Shown: positions 25,232 through 34,144, numbered from the stretch's first letter. The stretch is DNA of 43,004 bases from Lactobacillus ultunensis DSM 16047 (GCF_001436305.1 NZ_AZFO01000018.1:1-43004), one strand, 5' to 3'. Numbers and translations: made by a program. Notes: generated by a model from the letters alone, not told the origin.

Positions 25232-25876
25232 TTATAACTGATTCAACTTATAAAGAAGATAACCGCTTCCGCTTACTACTAAACCAATTAGATAGAGTAG
25301 CCATGCTCCGGGATGAAAGGCAAACAATACTAGGGATAAAAAGGCGGAGGCTACACTAGCGTTACGAGTTAATCGCTTTTTACCAAACAACAGTCCTAAC
25401 ATGATGCCTGCCATAGTAAAAACATAGAAAGTATCAGCATACATCATCATATTTTCCATAATGGCAGTTTCACCAGGTTGAATCTTGCTGGCTAAATCAA
25501 CAAAGATTTTTTCGCAAGAAATAGCAGAAATAATGAAAGAAACACATACTGTTATGAAGCTTAATGTACGAAAGAAAGCCTTTTGCTTCTGAATTGGCGT
25601 TTCTTCCATGAATGTTTTGAGAAAGAAAGTATGATCCTTCTTTGTAGCAACAATTCGCCCTGCTTTTTTATCACGCCAAGTAAGAAACCAGCCAATAGCC
25701 AAAAATACAAGGACTCCAATAAATTGAATTGTCAAAAGTCTACAAAAGACAGGAATATCATAAATCACAGTAATTGCTAGAATTACCGCATAAAGCAATT
25801 CCGCAAACAGCATTATGCGATTGCGTTTTTTATCTTTAAAAACTTTTTGAAAGACTTTGGAATTAGGATTAATCAT
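25232..25876 (-). CDS. Membrane protein of unknown function, paralogue of its upstream neighbour
   Basis: A 214-residue protein with about six predicted spans: a pair near 20-65, one near 105-125, one near 148-165 and a pair near 172-208. It aligns by eye with the preceding gene over ELLYAVI..., FIGVLVFLAIGWF..DKK and a conserved MMMYADTFYVF (ENVTLYGDFLVI in the partner). I recognise no family. The start has GGGGG close upstream, and the gene follows its paralogue by 12 bases, so they form an operon. Confidence 0.65.
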   Translation of the reverse strand: MINPNSKVFQKVFKDKKRNRIMLFAELLYAVILAITVIYDIPVFCRLLTIQFIGVLVFLAIGWFLTWRDKKAGRIVATKKDHTFFLKTFMEETPIQKQKAFFRTLSFITVCVSFIISAISCEKIFVDLASKIQPGETAIMENMMMYADTFYVFTMAGIMLGLLFGKKRLTRNASVASAFLSLVLFAFHPGAWLLYLIGLVVSGSGYLLYKLNQL

Positions 25877-25888
25877 AATGCTACCCCC

Positions 25889-26521
25889 CTAAAGCTTAGT
25901 CTGCAATGATAAAGCAATAACTCCAACGCTACCTACAATGCCGACAAGCGCAGGAATTAACATGCTGTTTTGAACAAAGATAATTGCTACCAAAGAAACT
26001 AACGCAATAAATCCACTAATCCTCATTGCCTTCTTATTTGCGCCAATAATTATCACGTCAATTGCTAATAATAAAATGATGACTAGAAAATCACCATAAA
26101 GCGTAACATTTTCAACTAAACTAGAATCCAGTGGTTTTTGCCAAATATCGTTCCACAATTGACGCGCAAAAACAATGGCGGCTCCAAGGACTACCCAAAA
26201 GTCGATCATCTCGAACATCCGGATAAAGAATAGTTTATTGAATCTAATGCTGGTAACGGTATCCCAAAGACTATCGTGTTGTTTAAACTTAACAGTAGCA
26301 CCTTTTTTATCAAAGACCCAACCTATTACCAAGTATGCTAGAACTACTATCCCTTGAAAAACAATTAAATGCATAAAAAGCGGAAAGTAGAATACCAACG
26401 CAAGCAGTAAAATGGCTACATAGATAAGTTCTCCAATTAAAATTTGTTTGCCCCACTTGCGGTTACGAAGCCAACCAGTGAGCTCCCCCTTGTTCATGTG
26501 ATCGTCTATATGTCCATTCAT
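25889..26521 (-). CDS. Membrane protein of unknown function, first of a paralogous pair
   Basis: A 210-residue protein from ATG 26521 (MNGHIDDHMNKGEL), chosen because AGGTGAG lies just upstream; a GTG at 26530 overlaps that site. The predicted topology matches the next gene: a hydrophilic N-terminus, two spans (about 25-70), a charged loop, then three or four spans. Shared features are GELIYVAILL, a YLVIGWVFDKKG loop and a YGDF segment before the fifth span. Two adjacent homologues suggest a heterodimer or a tandem duplication. No function can be assigned. Confidence 0.65.
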   Translation of the reverse strand: MNGHIDDHMNKGELTGWLRNRKWGKQILIGELIYVAILLLALVFYFPLFMHLIVFQGIVVLAYLVIGWVFDKKGATVKFKQHDSLWDTVTSIRFNKLFFIRMFEMIDFWVVLGAAIVFARQLWNDIWQKPLDSSLVENVTLYGDFLVIILLLAIDVIIIGANKKAMRISGFIALVSLVAIIFVQNSMLIPALVGIVGSVGVIALSLQTKL

Positions 26522-26721
26522 AATTCTCACCTACTTTTTAATAATTATCTAATTTACTAGAATTATATTACTATTTTTTGAATTGTCTATTACTTTTTTA
26601 AAAAATAAAAAAGGCAAAATCACATCCTCAATTATGGTTAATATTTATGCGAAATATATACATTTTCAGTACTTTAATCGGTATAATTATCTTCAGATAT
26701 ATGCATTTAAAGGAGAAGAAA

Positions 26722-27753
26722 ATGCTAAATCCTATTTTTATTACATTTTTAATCTTTCTACTATTTCTAGGACGTTTTCTCTGGGTTATAACTCATGAAC
26801 GTAGATCACTTCATGCTGGGGTCAGTCTAGTCATAGCACTTTTTACTTTGGCTATTTTTATTGCCACTGTATTACTGAATATCGCTGACTTTGATCCACA
26901 TTATAAAGATTGGATTTTACCACTCTTTGTAACTGTCTTTATTATTATTGCTGTTGGAACAATTACCTTCATTCTAACTTTGATTATCATGTTCATCTAT
27001 GATGGCATCGTCATTATTCGCAAAGAAGGTAATCGCTGGACCAACTATCTTTCTTTAGGGATGGGAATTGCAATTATTTTCTTTCTCTTCTTTTTCCCAC
27101 AGATAGGGCGCTTCACTAGCAGCAATTGGCTTAGTTATCCTTATGTTTTTTTGACATTAGTTATTCTTTACTTGATAACAATTATGATGATGTTCACCCT
27201 GACTTCTTGGATCAACTTGGTTAATTGGCACGTACAGCATCTTGATTATGTAGTAGTTTTAGGGGCAGGCATTATGGGTAAAACCGTTACTCCACTTCTT
27301 GCTTCTAGAATTTCCCGGGGAATAGAAATCTATCACAAAAATCCTGGTTCCAAATTAATCATGTCTGGTGGTCAAGGCCCAGGTGAAGATATCCCTGAAG
27401 CTGAAGCAATGGCTGAATACGCAATGAATGCCGGTGTACCTAAAGCCGACATTATTATTGAAAATAAATCCAGAACCACTAATGAAAATCTTCGCTTCTC
27501 GCATGCATTGATGAAACCAGATAGCAAATTTTGTATTGTTACTAGCTCCTATCACGTTTATAGAGCTTTAGTTTTAGCAAAAAGACAGGGATTAAAATGC
27601 ATCGGCTATGGTGCTAAAACAAAATGGTATTTTACCTTAAATGCCTTTGTTCGTGAATTCATTGCATACTTAGTAATTACTAAAAAAATGCAAACGATCA
27701 TAATTGGCACTTTAGCAGCCGTCATTATCTTGCTTGCAATATTCAGCTTATAG
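26722..27753 (+). CDS. Membrane-anchored DUF218 (YdcF/ElyC/SanA-like) protein
   Basis: A 343-residue protein from ATG 26722 (MLNPIFITF), with AAAGGAG 6-7 bases upstream; earlier in-frame starts lack a ribosome site. Five or six spans cover about 1-190, followed by the DUF218 domain: DYVVVLGAGIMGKTVTPLLASRI, SGGQGPGEDIPEAEAM, IIENKSRTTNENL and VTSSYHVYRALVLAKR. A final C-terminal span follows. The family is linked to envelope processes (ElyC, SanA), but its biochemical activity is not settled. It is monocistronic and convergent with the gene at 27785. Confidence 0.85.
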   Translation: MLNPIFITFLIFLLFLGRFLWVITHERRSLHAGVSLVIALFTLAIFIATVLLNIADFDPHYKDWILPLFVTVFIIIAVGTITFILTLIIMFIYDGIVIIRKEGNRWTNYLSLGMGIAIIFFLFFFPQIGRFTSSNWLSYPYVFLTLVILYLITIMMMFTLTSWINLVNWHVQHLDYVVVLGAGIMGKTVTPLLASRISRGIEIYHKNPGSKLIMSGGQGPGEDIPEAEAMAEYAMNAGVPKADIIIENKSRTTNENLRFSHALMKPDSKFCIVTSSYHVYRALVLAKRQGLKCIGYGAKTKWYFTLNAFVREFIAYLVITKKMQTIIIGTLAAVIILLAIFSL

Positions 27754-27755
27754 TA

Positions 27756-27784
27756 AAAAGAGATCGGAAAAACCGATCTCTTTT
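27756..27784. terminator. Bidirectional terminator
   Basis: A 12-bp stem, AAAAGAGATCGG (27756-27767) with CCGATCTCTTTT (27773-27784), and a 5-base loop. It lies between the convergent DUF218 gene and the Rpn-like gene and touches the latter's stop. Confidence 0.9.
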
Positions 27785-28270
27785 TTACATATAACCTTCT
27801 TCATTCAAATTAAGAAAGATGACATTTGGCGCTGGCGTAGTTTCCTGCGTTATTTTGTTATACTTTCCACCATAATAATCATAGCGAAACTTACCTTTGC
27901 CAAACGGATCAATTCGACAGAGAAAGATCACGTACGCGGCCTTAAATTCTTCTTCCGGACAACCAAGACCACCAAAAATTATTTCTTCTTGATAGCCATT
28001 CGCAATCTCCAGAATGTTTTCATCTGGTTCCTGCGATCCTACTTGGATAATTAAACCGTATTTATTACGTTCTTTATCTCGTGCAATCACATGTACGACA
28101 GCTTTTTTATTCAAAACATTTTTATTTTGATCATCAAGTGATTGAACTTCCTGAATATCAAGTTCAGGCAACATTCTTTGGACTGCTGAAAGCAATCTAT
28201 CATTGTATTTTTTCATAATTCCAGCAGTTAAATGATCCACCATTGTTGGTGTAATCTCATTTTCCAACAT
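27785..28270 (-). CDS. Degenerate PD-(D/E)XK nuclease-fold (Rpn/transposase-like) protein
   Basis: A 161-residue protein from ATG 28270 (MLENEITPTMVDH), with GAGG 9 bases upstream. The fold pattern resembles the Rpn / PD-(D/E)XK nuclease family transposases: a helical opening with LLSAVQRMLPELDIQEVQ, a central beta region KKAVVHVIARDKERNKYGLIIQVG, and the typical tail YVIFLCRIDPFGKGKFRY...NVIFLNLNEEG. The catalytic Asp expected in V-D-V is His60, and the Glu of the I-E-x-Q motif is Ile74. Both key residues are therefore replaced while the rest is intact, so it is predicted to lack nuclease activity. A long hairpin precedes it. Confidence 0.6.
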   Translation of the reverse strand: MLENEITPTMVDHLTAGIMKKYNDRLLSAVQRMLPELDIQEVQSLDDQNKNVLNKKAVVHVIARDKERNKYGLIIQVGSQEPDENILEIANGYQEEIIFGGLGCPEEEFKAAYVIFLCRIDPFGKGKFRYDYYGGKYNKITQETTPAPNVIFLNLNEEGYM

Positions 28271-28272
28271 AA

Positions 28273-28363
28273 AAAAAATCCTCATTTCAAAAAATTAGAG
28301 ATTTTATCCTCTATTATTTATTACGCAAAAAATACGTAAAATTTTTTGAAAATAGGATTTTTT
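28273..28363. repeat. Imperfect 24-bp inverted repeat enclosing the leader of the Rpn-like gene
   Basis: The arms 28273-28296 and 28340-28363 match at 22 of 24 positions when one is reverse-complemented, with a 43-base loop that holds a small TTACG/CGTAA hairpin. On the minus strand the 3' arm contains the GAGG ribosome site of the gene at 28270. A folded leader would therefore hide it. It may equally serve as terminator of the gene at 28366, or be a MITE-like element. Confidence 0.65.
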
Positions 28364-28365
28364 AG

Positions 28366-28725
28366 TTAATTTTCTTTTCTAAAAAATGGACTAAGCAAGG
28401 CAACTAATAAGCCGTAAATGAAGTACCAGCGATAGATATCGACTAAATCTTGATTTTGCATCCATAAAATCAGAGCAATTACTGCTAACAATGCTCCTAA
28501 AAAGATAGTTGAGCCCATGTTTTTATCGGTAAAAAAGCTAGCGCCTGCACCTAAAGAAATTAAAGCAATTATACTGAAAAGAACAATAATTACTGGTCCT
28601 TTAGTTTGAACATCAACATTGAGCAGTGATGCATCAGTAAATAATTGCCATACAAGAAAACCTGCTAAAGCAATGCCAGCTAGTAATATGATTAATCTAA
28701 CAATGAATGAAATAAATCTCTTCAT
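28366..28725 (-). CDS. Small multi-pass membrane protein of unknown function
   Basis: A 119-residue protein from ATG 28725 (MKRFISFIVRLIILLAG), with GGGGGAAA upstream; an upstream ATG would span that site. Four spans are predicted (about 6-28, 42-60, 66-84 and 92-112) with short loops such as FFTDKNMGS, and a basic end FFRKEN. No family motif is recognised. It lies between the purB terminator and the long inverted repeat and is probably monocistronic. Confidence 0.6.
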   Translation of the reverse strand: MKRFISFIVRLIILLAGIALAGFLVWQLFTDASLLNVDVQTKGPVIIVLFSIIALISLGAGASFFTDKNMGSTIFLGALLAVIALILWMQNQDLVDIYRWYFIYGLLVALLSPFFRKEN

Positions 28726-28760
28726 GATATTTCCCCCGTAACATGTTCTCATTGTACCAA

Positions 28761-28790
28761 AAAAGCGTTTGGATTTTCTCCAAACGCTCT
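28761..28790 (-). terminator. purA-purB terminator
   Basis: The stem AGCGTTTGGA (28764-28773) with TCCAAACGCT (28779-28788) and a 5-base loop is followed on the minus strand by a run of T. It lies 18 bases after the purB stop. Confidence 0.9.
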
Positions 28791-28807
28791 TCGATTTATT
28801 TTTTAAT

Positions 28808-30103
28808 TTAGTCTAAGCCACATTTCTTGAAAATGTCATCCACATAACGCAAGTGATAGTGATAATCAAAAGCATCATCGACATCTTCTTTAGAAAGATA
28901 GTTCATGATTTCGCTATTTTCTACTAAAGGCTTAAATTGCTTTTGCTCATTCCATGACTTAGCAGTTAACTTTTGTACCATATCATAGGCTTTTTCACGT
29001 GATAAACCAGCTTCGTCAATCAGCTTAAGCAAAACACGTTGTGAGTAGATCAAACCATAAGTACGTCCCATATTCTTAAGCATTGTTTCTGGGAAAACAT
29101 CCAAATTGCTCAAAATACGATTAAAGCGATGCAACATGTAGTCAATACCAATAGTCGTATCTGGCAAAATAATTCGCTCAGCACTTGAGTGAGAAATATC
29201 ACGTTCATGCCATAATGCCACATCTTCATATGCTGTAACAATATGACCACGCATTACCCGAGCCATACCACACAAGTTTTCTGAACCAATTGGGTTACGC
29301 TTATGAGGCATTGCAGATGAACCTTTTTGTCCAGCACGGAAATGTTCTTCCACTTCATGAATTTCGCTTCTTTGAAGTCCGCGAATTTCAGTTGCCCAGT
29401 TTTCAATGCTTGTAGCAATCAAAGCCAACATAGCTATATATTCAGCATGTAAATCCCGTGGCAAAACTTGACTAGTGATTGGTTGTTGAGTTAAGCCTAA
29501 TTGCTTCATCACACTAGTTTCGATTTGAGGCGGTACGTTAGCAAAAGTACCAACAGCACCTGAAATTTTACCCGATTCAACGCCTTTAGCAGCGTGTTCG
29601 AAGCGATCAATATCACGGTTAATTTCAGCATACCAACGAGCAAGCTTTAATCCAAATGTAGTTGGTTCAGCTTGAACACCGTGAGTACGACCCATTTCTA
29701 CAGTATATTTGTACTTTCTAGCTTTTTCCACAATGGTCTCTTTCAGTTCATGCAAATCTTTTCTGATAATGTTATCAGCCTGCTTAAGCAAAAGTCCTTG
29801 GGCTGTATCTACCACATCAGTTGAAGTTAAGCCAAAGTGAACCCACTTCTTTTCAGGGCCAAGGCTTTCAGAGACTGTACGCGTAAATGCGACCACATCA
29901 TGGTGTGTAACTTGTTCGAGTTCAGCTACACGTTCTGCAGTAAAACTAGCATTCTTAGCAATCTTTTCTGCATCTTCTTTAGGGACTTCGCCTTCTTCAG
30001 CCCAAGCTTTGGTAGCAGCAATTTCTACCTCTAACCAAGCCGCATACTTATTTTCATCAGTCCAAATTTTCCCCATTTCAGGGCGAGTATAACGATCAAT
30101 CAT
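28808..30103 (-). CDS. purB: Adenylosuccinate lyase
   Basis: Cleaves adenylosuccinate to AMP and fumarate, and SAICAR to AICAR, in purine synthesis. The 431-residue all-helical fumarase/aspartase-fold protein has the family signature GSSAMPHKRNP, the TSTDVVDTAQ segment and the GRTHGVQAEP segment with its catalytic His. The N-terminus MIDRYTRPEMGKIWTDENKY is canonical. It follows purA by 3 bases and is co-transcribed from the PurBox-controlled promoter. Together the two genes carry IMP to AMP. Confidence 0.97.
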   Translation of the reverse strand: MIDRYTRPEMGKIWTDENKYAAWLEVEIAATKAWAEEGEVPKEDAEKIAKNASFTAERVAELEQVTHHDVVAFTRTVSESLGPEKKWVHFGLTSTDVVDTAQGLLLKQADNIIRKDLHELKETIVEKARKYKYTVEMGRTHGVQAEPTTFGLKLARWYAEINRDIDRFEHAAKGVESGKISGAVGTFANVPPQIETSVMKQLGLTQQPITSQVLPRDLHAEYIAMLALIATSIENWATEIRGLQRSEIHEVEEHFRAGQKGSSAMPHKRNPIGSENLCGMARVMRGHIVTAYEDVALWHERDISHSSAERIILPDTTIGIDYMLHRFNRILSNLDVFPETMLKNMGRTYGLIYSQRVLLKLIDEAGLSREKAYDMVQKLTAKSWNEQKQFKPLVENSEIMNYLSKEDVDDAFDYHYHLRYVDDIFKKCGLD

Positions 30104-30106
30104 AGA

Positions 30107-31396
30107 TTACATTTCCCATGGATTCTTCAATACAATAGTTTGTTCACGGTCTGGGCCAACTGAAACAGTTACTAATGGCACACCAACCAATTCTGAAACA
30201 CGGTTCAAGAACTTCTTAGCATTCTCTGGAAGTGCATCCCAAGTCTTAACTTGAGTAATATCTTCATCCCAAGCTGGAAGTTCTTCATAAACAGGTTTGC
30301 AACGGTAAAGTTCCTTCAAACTTGCTGGGTAATAATCAATCTTCTTGCCATCAAGTTCGTAAGCAGTAGCAATCTTAATCTTGTCAAAGCCTGAGAAAAC
30401 ATCGAGCAAGTTCAAGCTCAAACCATTAATGCCTGATACACGCTTAGCGTGACGTAAAGCAACTGAGTCAAACCAACCAACACGACGTGGACGACCAGTA
30501 ACAGTACCATATTCATGAGCAGTATCACGAATACGGTCACCTACTTCATCCTTTAATTCAGTTGGGAATGGACCTTCACCAACACGAGTGGTGTAAGCTT
30601 TGCAGACACCGATTACAGTGTTCAAACGGTTAGCACCCATCCCAATACCTGAGCAGATACCACCTGAAATAGTATTAGATGAAGTTACGTATGGGTAAGT
30701 ACCTTCATCAATATCAAGCATGGTACCTTGTGCGCCTTCGAAAAGAACTTTTTCATTATGGTCAAGTGCATCATTAACCAAAACAGAAGTATCAGTAACG
30801 TACTTCTTCATCTTTTGACCATATTCATAGTACTTTTCAAAAATATCTTCAAACTTAAGAGCTGGCTTACCATAAACCTTGGTAAATAATTCATTCTTCA
30901 ACTTTAAGTTAAGACGTAATTTTTCTTCAAAAGTATCTTTTTCAAGCAAATCACAAACGCGAATACCAATTCTTGAAGCCTTGTCCATGTAAGTTGGTCC
31001 AATACCATTCTTAGTAGTACCAATCTTATTAGCACCCTTAGCTTCTTCTTGATATTCATCTTGCTTAACGTCGTAAGGCATGATGATGTTAGCACGGTTA
31101 GAAATTCTTAACTTGCTGATATCAATTCCATTCTTTTCCAAGTTATCAAGTTCACCAAACATAACCTCTGGGTTGATAACCACACCGTTACCAATTACGG
31201 CACCCTTAGAAGCAGCAAAAATACCAGATGGAATTAAACGCATCTTGAATTCTTTGCCATTAATATCAATAGTATGGCCGGCATTGTTACCACCATTTGA
31301 ACGAACTGCCATAGCGGCATCTTTACTCAAAAAGTCAGTAATCTTACCTTTACCTTCATCGCCCCATTGACTACCTACGACTGCACCTGCTGTCAT
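30107..31396 (-). CDS. purA: Adenylosuccinate synthase
   Basis: Condenses IMP with aspartate using GTP to give adenylosuccinate, the first committed step to AMP. The 429 residues open with the GTP-binding loop [11 protein letters not shown], in which Asp is catalytic. They contain [10 protein letters not shown] with the second catalytic His, [32 protein letters not shown] and the C-terminal NKAD-like region. AGGTGA precedes the ATG by 8 bases. It is first in the purA-purB operon and divergent from guaC, so AMP supply and GMP-to-IMP recycling share one regulatory spacer. Confidence 0.97.
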   Translation of the reverse strand: MTAGAVVGSQWGDEGKGKITDFLSKDAAMAVRSNGGNNAGHTIDINGKEFKMRLIPSGIFAASKGAVIGNGVVINPEVMFGELDNLEKNGIDISKLRISNRANIIMPYDVKQDEYQEEAKGANKIGTTKNGIGPTYMDKASRIGIRVCDLLEKDTFEEKLRLNLKLKNELFTKVYGKPALKFEDIFEKYYEYGQKMKKYVTDTSVLVNDALDHNEKVLFEGAQGTMLDIDEGTYPYVTSSNTISGGICSGIGMGANRLNTVIGVCKAYTTRVGEGPFPTELKDEVGDRIRDTAHEYGTVTGRPRRVGWFDSVALRHAKRVSGINGLSLNLLDVFSGFDKIKIATAYELDGKKIDYYPASLKELYRCKPVYEELPAWDEDITQVKTWDALPENAKKFLNRVSELVGVPLVTVSVGPDREQTIVLKNPWEM

Positions 31397-31441
31397 TTGA
31401 AATTCACCTCATAAAAAATCTCTATAAATATTACGTAAGCT

Positions 31442-31552
31442 AGTCTAGCAATTTAATATTTAATAGTCAATGCAAAATCCGAATTATTTTATTTTTAAAT
31501 TATTTCATAGTTCGATTTTTATATTGACAAAACGCTTTTTATCCCATATAGT
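31442..31552. promoter_or_regulatory. Divergent purA/guaC promoters with paired PurBoxes
   Basis: purA (minus): -35 TTGACT (31465-31470) and -10 TAGACT (31442-31447), 17 apart. guaC (plus): -35 TTGACA (31524-31529) and -10 TATAGT (31547-31552), 17 apart. Between them are two inverted PurBox matches to AWWWCCGAACWWT, each with one mismatch: AAATCCGAATTAT (31475-31487, plus) and AAAATCGAACTAT (31507-31519, minus), 19 bases apart. Each box ends 4 bases from its nearer -35. PurR/PRPP control is known for such boxes in Bacillus and Lactococcus; here it is inferred. No purine riboswitch is present. Confidence 0.8.
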
Positions 31553-31593
31553 AGGTCTCGTTTGGTAAGCAATTTACAAGGGAGCATTTTAAA

Positions 31594-32586
31594 TTGAGTA
31601 ATTATTTCAGTATGGAAGCCTTTGATTATGATGATATTCAACTTATTCCTAACAAAGGTATCATCAAAAGCCGTCGTGACGCTGATACTAGTGTAAAGTT
31701 CGGAAGCCGAACATTTAAAATACCAGTTGTACCGGCTAATATGGAAAGCGTCATTAATGATGATTTAGCCATTTGGTTAGCAGAAAATGGTTATTATTAT
31801 GTAATGCACCGCTTTGAACCAGAAAAACGCATCCCCTTCATTAAGATGATGCATAAAAAAGGTCTCTTCGCTTCAATTTCAGTTGGTATTAAAGACAGCG
31901 AATACGACTTTATTGATGAATTGGTTAAACAAAATTTGAAGCCAGAATACATCACCATCGACGTAGCCCATGGTCATTCCGTTTACGTTATCAAGATGAT
32001 CAAGTATATTAAAGAAAAATTGCCTGAATCATTCTTAACTGCAGGCAACATCGCTACGCCTGAAGCAGTCCGTGAACTTGAAAATGCCGGTGCGGACGCA
32101 ACTAAAGTTGGTGTTGGTCCCGGTCGTGCATGTATTACTAAGCTTAAAACTGGTTTCGGTACAGGCGGTTGGCAATTAGCAGCTCTCAGAATGTGTAGCA
32201 AAGTTGCTTCCAAGCCATTAATTGCAGATGGTGGTATTCGCCATAACGGTGATATTGCTAAGTCTGTACGCTTTGGTGCTACGATGGTCATGATTGGTTC
32301 AATGCTGGCTGGGCACAAAGAATCTCCAGGTAATGTGATCAAAATTGATGGCAAAACTTACAAGCAATATTGGGGTTCAGCTTCCGAAGTACAAAAAGGT
32401 GCTTACAGAAACGTAGAAGGCAAGCAAATGTTAGTCCCATACCGTGGTTCAATTAAAGATACTTTGCGTGAAATGCAAGAAGACTTACAATCTTCAATTT
32501 CCTACGCTGGTGGTCGCGACCTTAACTCCATCAAGTTAGTAGACTATGTTATCGTTAAGGATAATATTTTTGATGGTGACAAATAA
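31594..32586 (+). CDS. guaC: GMP reductase
   Basis: Reductively deaminates GMP to IMP with NADPH, recycling guanine nucleotides to adenine nucleotides via purA-purB. The 330-residue TIM-barrel protein of the IMPDH/GMPR family shows [11 protein letters not shown] with the catalytic Cys, [31 protein letters not shown] and the flap-region YRGSI. It lacks CBS domains, as expected for GuaC rather than GuaB. The start is TTG with GGGAG 9 bases upstream; there is no suitable ATG. A strong promoter and PurBoxes lie upstream, and a terminator about 100 bases downstream. Confidence 0.94.
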   Translation: MSNYFSMEAFDYDDIQLIPNKGIIKSRRDADTSVKFGSRTFKIPVVPANMESVINDDLAIWLAENGYYYVMHRFEPEKRIPFIKMMHKKGLFASISVGIKDSEYDFIDELVKQNLKPEYITIDVAHGHSVYVIKMIKYIKEKLPESFLTAGNIATPEAVRELENAGADATKVGVGPGRACITKLKTGFGTGGWQLAALRMCSKVASKPLIADGGIRHNGDIAKSVRFGATMVMIGSMLAGHKESPGNVIKIDGKTYKQYWGSASEVQKGAYRNVEGKQMLVPYRGSIKDTLREMQEDLQSSISYAGGRDLNSIKLVDYVIVKDNIFDGDK

Positions 32587-32687
32587 TAAGCATATTCTAA
32601 TCATTTATATTGCAAATTAATTATTTTCTTGTTAATATTTTTAGATAATATAGTTTTATTGGATTTTTTCGATAAAATAATATGGGT

Positions 32688-32724
32688 CTAGTTACTGTAG
32701 GGTAGTCAGTAGCTAGGCTTTTTT
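32688..32724 (+). terminator. guaC terminator
   Basis: CTAGTTACTG (32688-32697) pairs with CAGTAGCTAG (32707-32716), one G-U pair, followed by TTTTTT. The roughly 100 bases between the guaC stop and this hairpin are AT-rich with no gene. Confidence 0.82.
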
Positions 32725-32752
32725 CTTGCTCTTTGTTATTTTCAAAAATTAA

Positions 32753-32781
32753 TTGGACATTATTAGTATTTATGTTATACT
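32753..32781 (+). promoter_or_regulatory. tRNA operon promoter
   Basis: -35 TTGGAC (32753-32758) and -10 TATACT (32776-32781) with a 17-base spacer, ending 16 bases upstream of tRNA-Arg. Confidence 0.78.
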
Positions 32782-32797
32782 AATTGAGTTGATAGAT

Positions 32798-32871
32798 GCG
32801 CCCTTAGCGCAACTGGATAGAGTGTCTGACTACGAATCAGAAGGTTGAAGGTTCAAATCCTTCAGGGCGCA
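32798..32871 (+). tRNA. tRNA-Arg(ACG)
   Basis: A 74-base cloverleaf with acceptor GCGCCCT/AGGGCGC and discriminator A. The anticodon stem CTGAC closes the loop TACGAA, giving anticodon ACG, expected to be edited to ICG. The T-arm has GGTTCAAATCC. CCA is not encoded. Confidence 0.96.
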
Positions 32872-32879
32872 CTTAAAAA

Positions 32880-32953
32880 CGGGAAATGGCTCAGTTTGGT
32901 AGAGCACCTGGTTTGGGACCAGGGGGTCGCAGGTTCGAATCCTGTTTTCCCGA
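32880..32953 (+). tRNA. tRNA-Pro(TGG)
   Basis: A 74-base cloverleaf with acceptor CGGGAAA/TTTCCCG and discriminator A. The anticodon loop TTTGGGA gives TGG. The D-arm has GGCTCAGTTTGGTAGAGC and the T-arm GGTTCGAATCC. It lies 8 bases after tRNA-Arg in the same transcript. Confidence 0.96.
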
Positions 32954-32960
32954 TAGTATA

Positions 32961-32995
32961 AAAAGAAGCATTTCCTAGGAAATGCTTCTTTTTTA
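32961..32995. terminator. Bidirectional terminator after the tRNA pair
   Basis: A perfect palindrome with 16-base half-sites (32961-32992), centred on CCTAGG with AAAAGAAGCATTT on the left. T runs lie on both sides. It ends both the tRNAs and the convergent mupG. Confidence 0.92.
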
Positions 32996-34054
32996 TTATT
33001 CTTGTTTATTCGATTTTCTGAAGATTACCCGTGTATCAGAACCAATATAATCTAACAGGGCTAAATCATAATTCTTTACTTGCCCTAATACATTTACTTT
33101 TTGATCACATGGCAAGTCACGTTTGGTAATCTCAATCTCACCTTCATAACGTTGATACAGATTATTATCAATCGTTACGCTGCCGTTGGGGCGAGCATAA
33201 ATATTATCTTGTGGCTCAGTAGGAAGAATTCTCTTCTCTCTACTCTCCCGTAATCTAACTACATCACGAGCTACATCTGGGCGGTTATGCCATTCATTTT
33301 CAAATAATTCTGGAATCTCTGTATCCAAATGTAACGTAATGGCATTTTCTTTTTCATAATTAGTAATCGTTTCAATTGCATCCCTAGTTAATTGAGGATC
33401 ACCCACAAAGATATAGTCACAATCATATCTCTTTAATTCTAGAATTGCAGCCAATGGATTTTCATATCTTTGTTTTTCCAAGGTAGGCAAACCAGCAAAA
33501 ATTGGGCCACGCAATTTGCCATTTCCTGCAATAAAAGCAGCCGTCTTTAAATTATATTTATGCAGCCACTTATTCTTTTCATGCATCCAATGAGCTTCCA
33601 ATCCAGTCTCAGGACGCGGATAGAAATTATGTCCTGCCGTTAATTTTTCAAAATTTGCATTACTGTATTTCAGATTATCAATATCATCTTGCGTAATCGT
33701 GCTGGCATTTAAAACAACCGGCATTTCTTTTGACAGTTTAGCAATCATTTCGCTAGAAAAGCCGTCATCAACACGAATTCCGGTTAAATTAAGACTTTTA
33801 ATCTGTTGCACACTGTTCACATTAATGTCCAAATTCTGCAAGATTGTTTCAGATACATCTGCAATAATTTTTAAATCCAGTTTCTGACACCAACTGGTCA
33901 GATCACCTAATCTATTTAAAATTGTTTCACTATCAGCCTCAGGAACATCAAGTTGCGTAAACACACACGCAAACCCACTATTCCGCATCATTAATAAATA
34001 ATTGTAATCTTCAGACGTTAATTCATGTCCGAGATAAACAGAAAAACCTAGCAT
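32996..34054 (-). CDS. mupG: MupG-like 6-phospho-N-acetylmuramidase (DUF871)
   Basis: A 352-residue cytoplasmic protein of the DUF871/MupG family, which hydrolyses MurNAc-6-phosphate-GlcNAc during peptidoglycan recovery, or related phospho-disaccharides. The N-terminal TIM barrel (about 1-235) carries FSVYLG at the start, IRVDDGF, VLNAST and the family signature HNFYPRPETGL. A C-terminal cyclophilin-like domain (about 250-350) reads YARPNGSVTIDNNLYQRYEGEIEI. It is monocistronic, with no PTS or sugar-phosphate partner beside it, so its precise substrate is uncertain. Confidence 0.85.
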   Translation of the reverse strand: MLGFSVYLGHELTSEDYNYLLMMRNSGFACVFTQLDVPEADSETILNRLGDLTSWCQKLDLKIIADVSETILQNLDINVNSVQQIKSLNLTGIRVDDGFSSEMIAKLSKEMPVVLNASTITQDDIDNLKYSNANFEKLTAGHNFYPRPETGLEAHWMHEKNKWLHKYNLKTAAFIAGNGKLRGPIFAGLPTLEKQRYENPLAAILELKRYDCDYIFVGDPQLTRDAIETITNYEKENAITLHLDTEIPELFENEWHNRPDVARDVVRLRESREKRILPTEPQDNIYARPNGSVTIDNNLYQRYEGEIEITKRDLPCDQKVNVLGQVKNYDLALLDYIGSDTRVIFRKSNKQE

Positions 34055-34144
34055 TCTTATCCTCTTAAAAAGTCCTTTACTTTCTTTGATATCTATAGGT
34101 AAACCGCTTTCTAATTAATGATAGCACAATTTTTTCTTGCTTTT

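Noticed and set aside
31397-31593. Purine riboswitch upstream of purA or guaC
   Set aside because: The conserved purine-aptamer core and its paired loops are absent; PurBoxes explain the region better.
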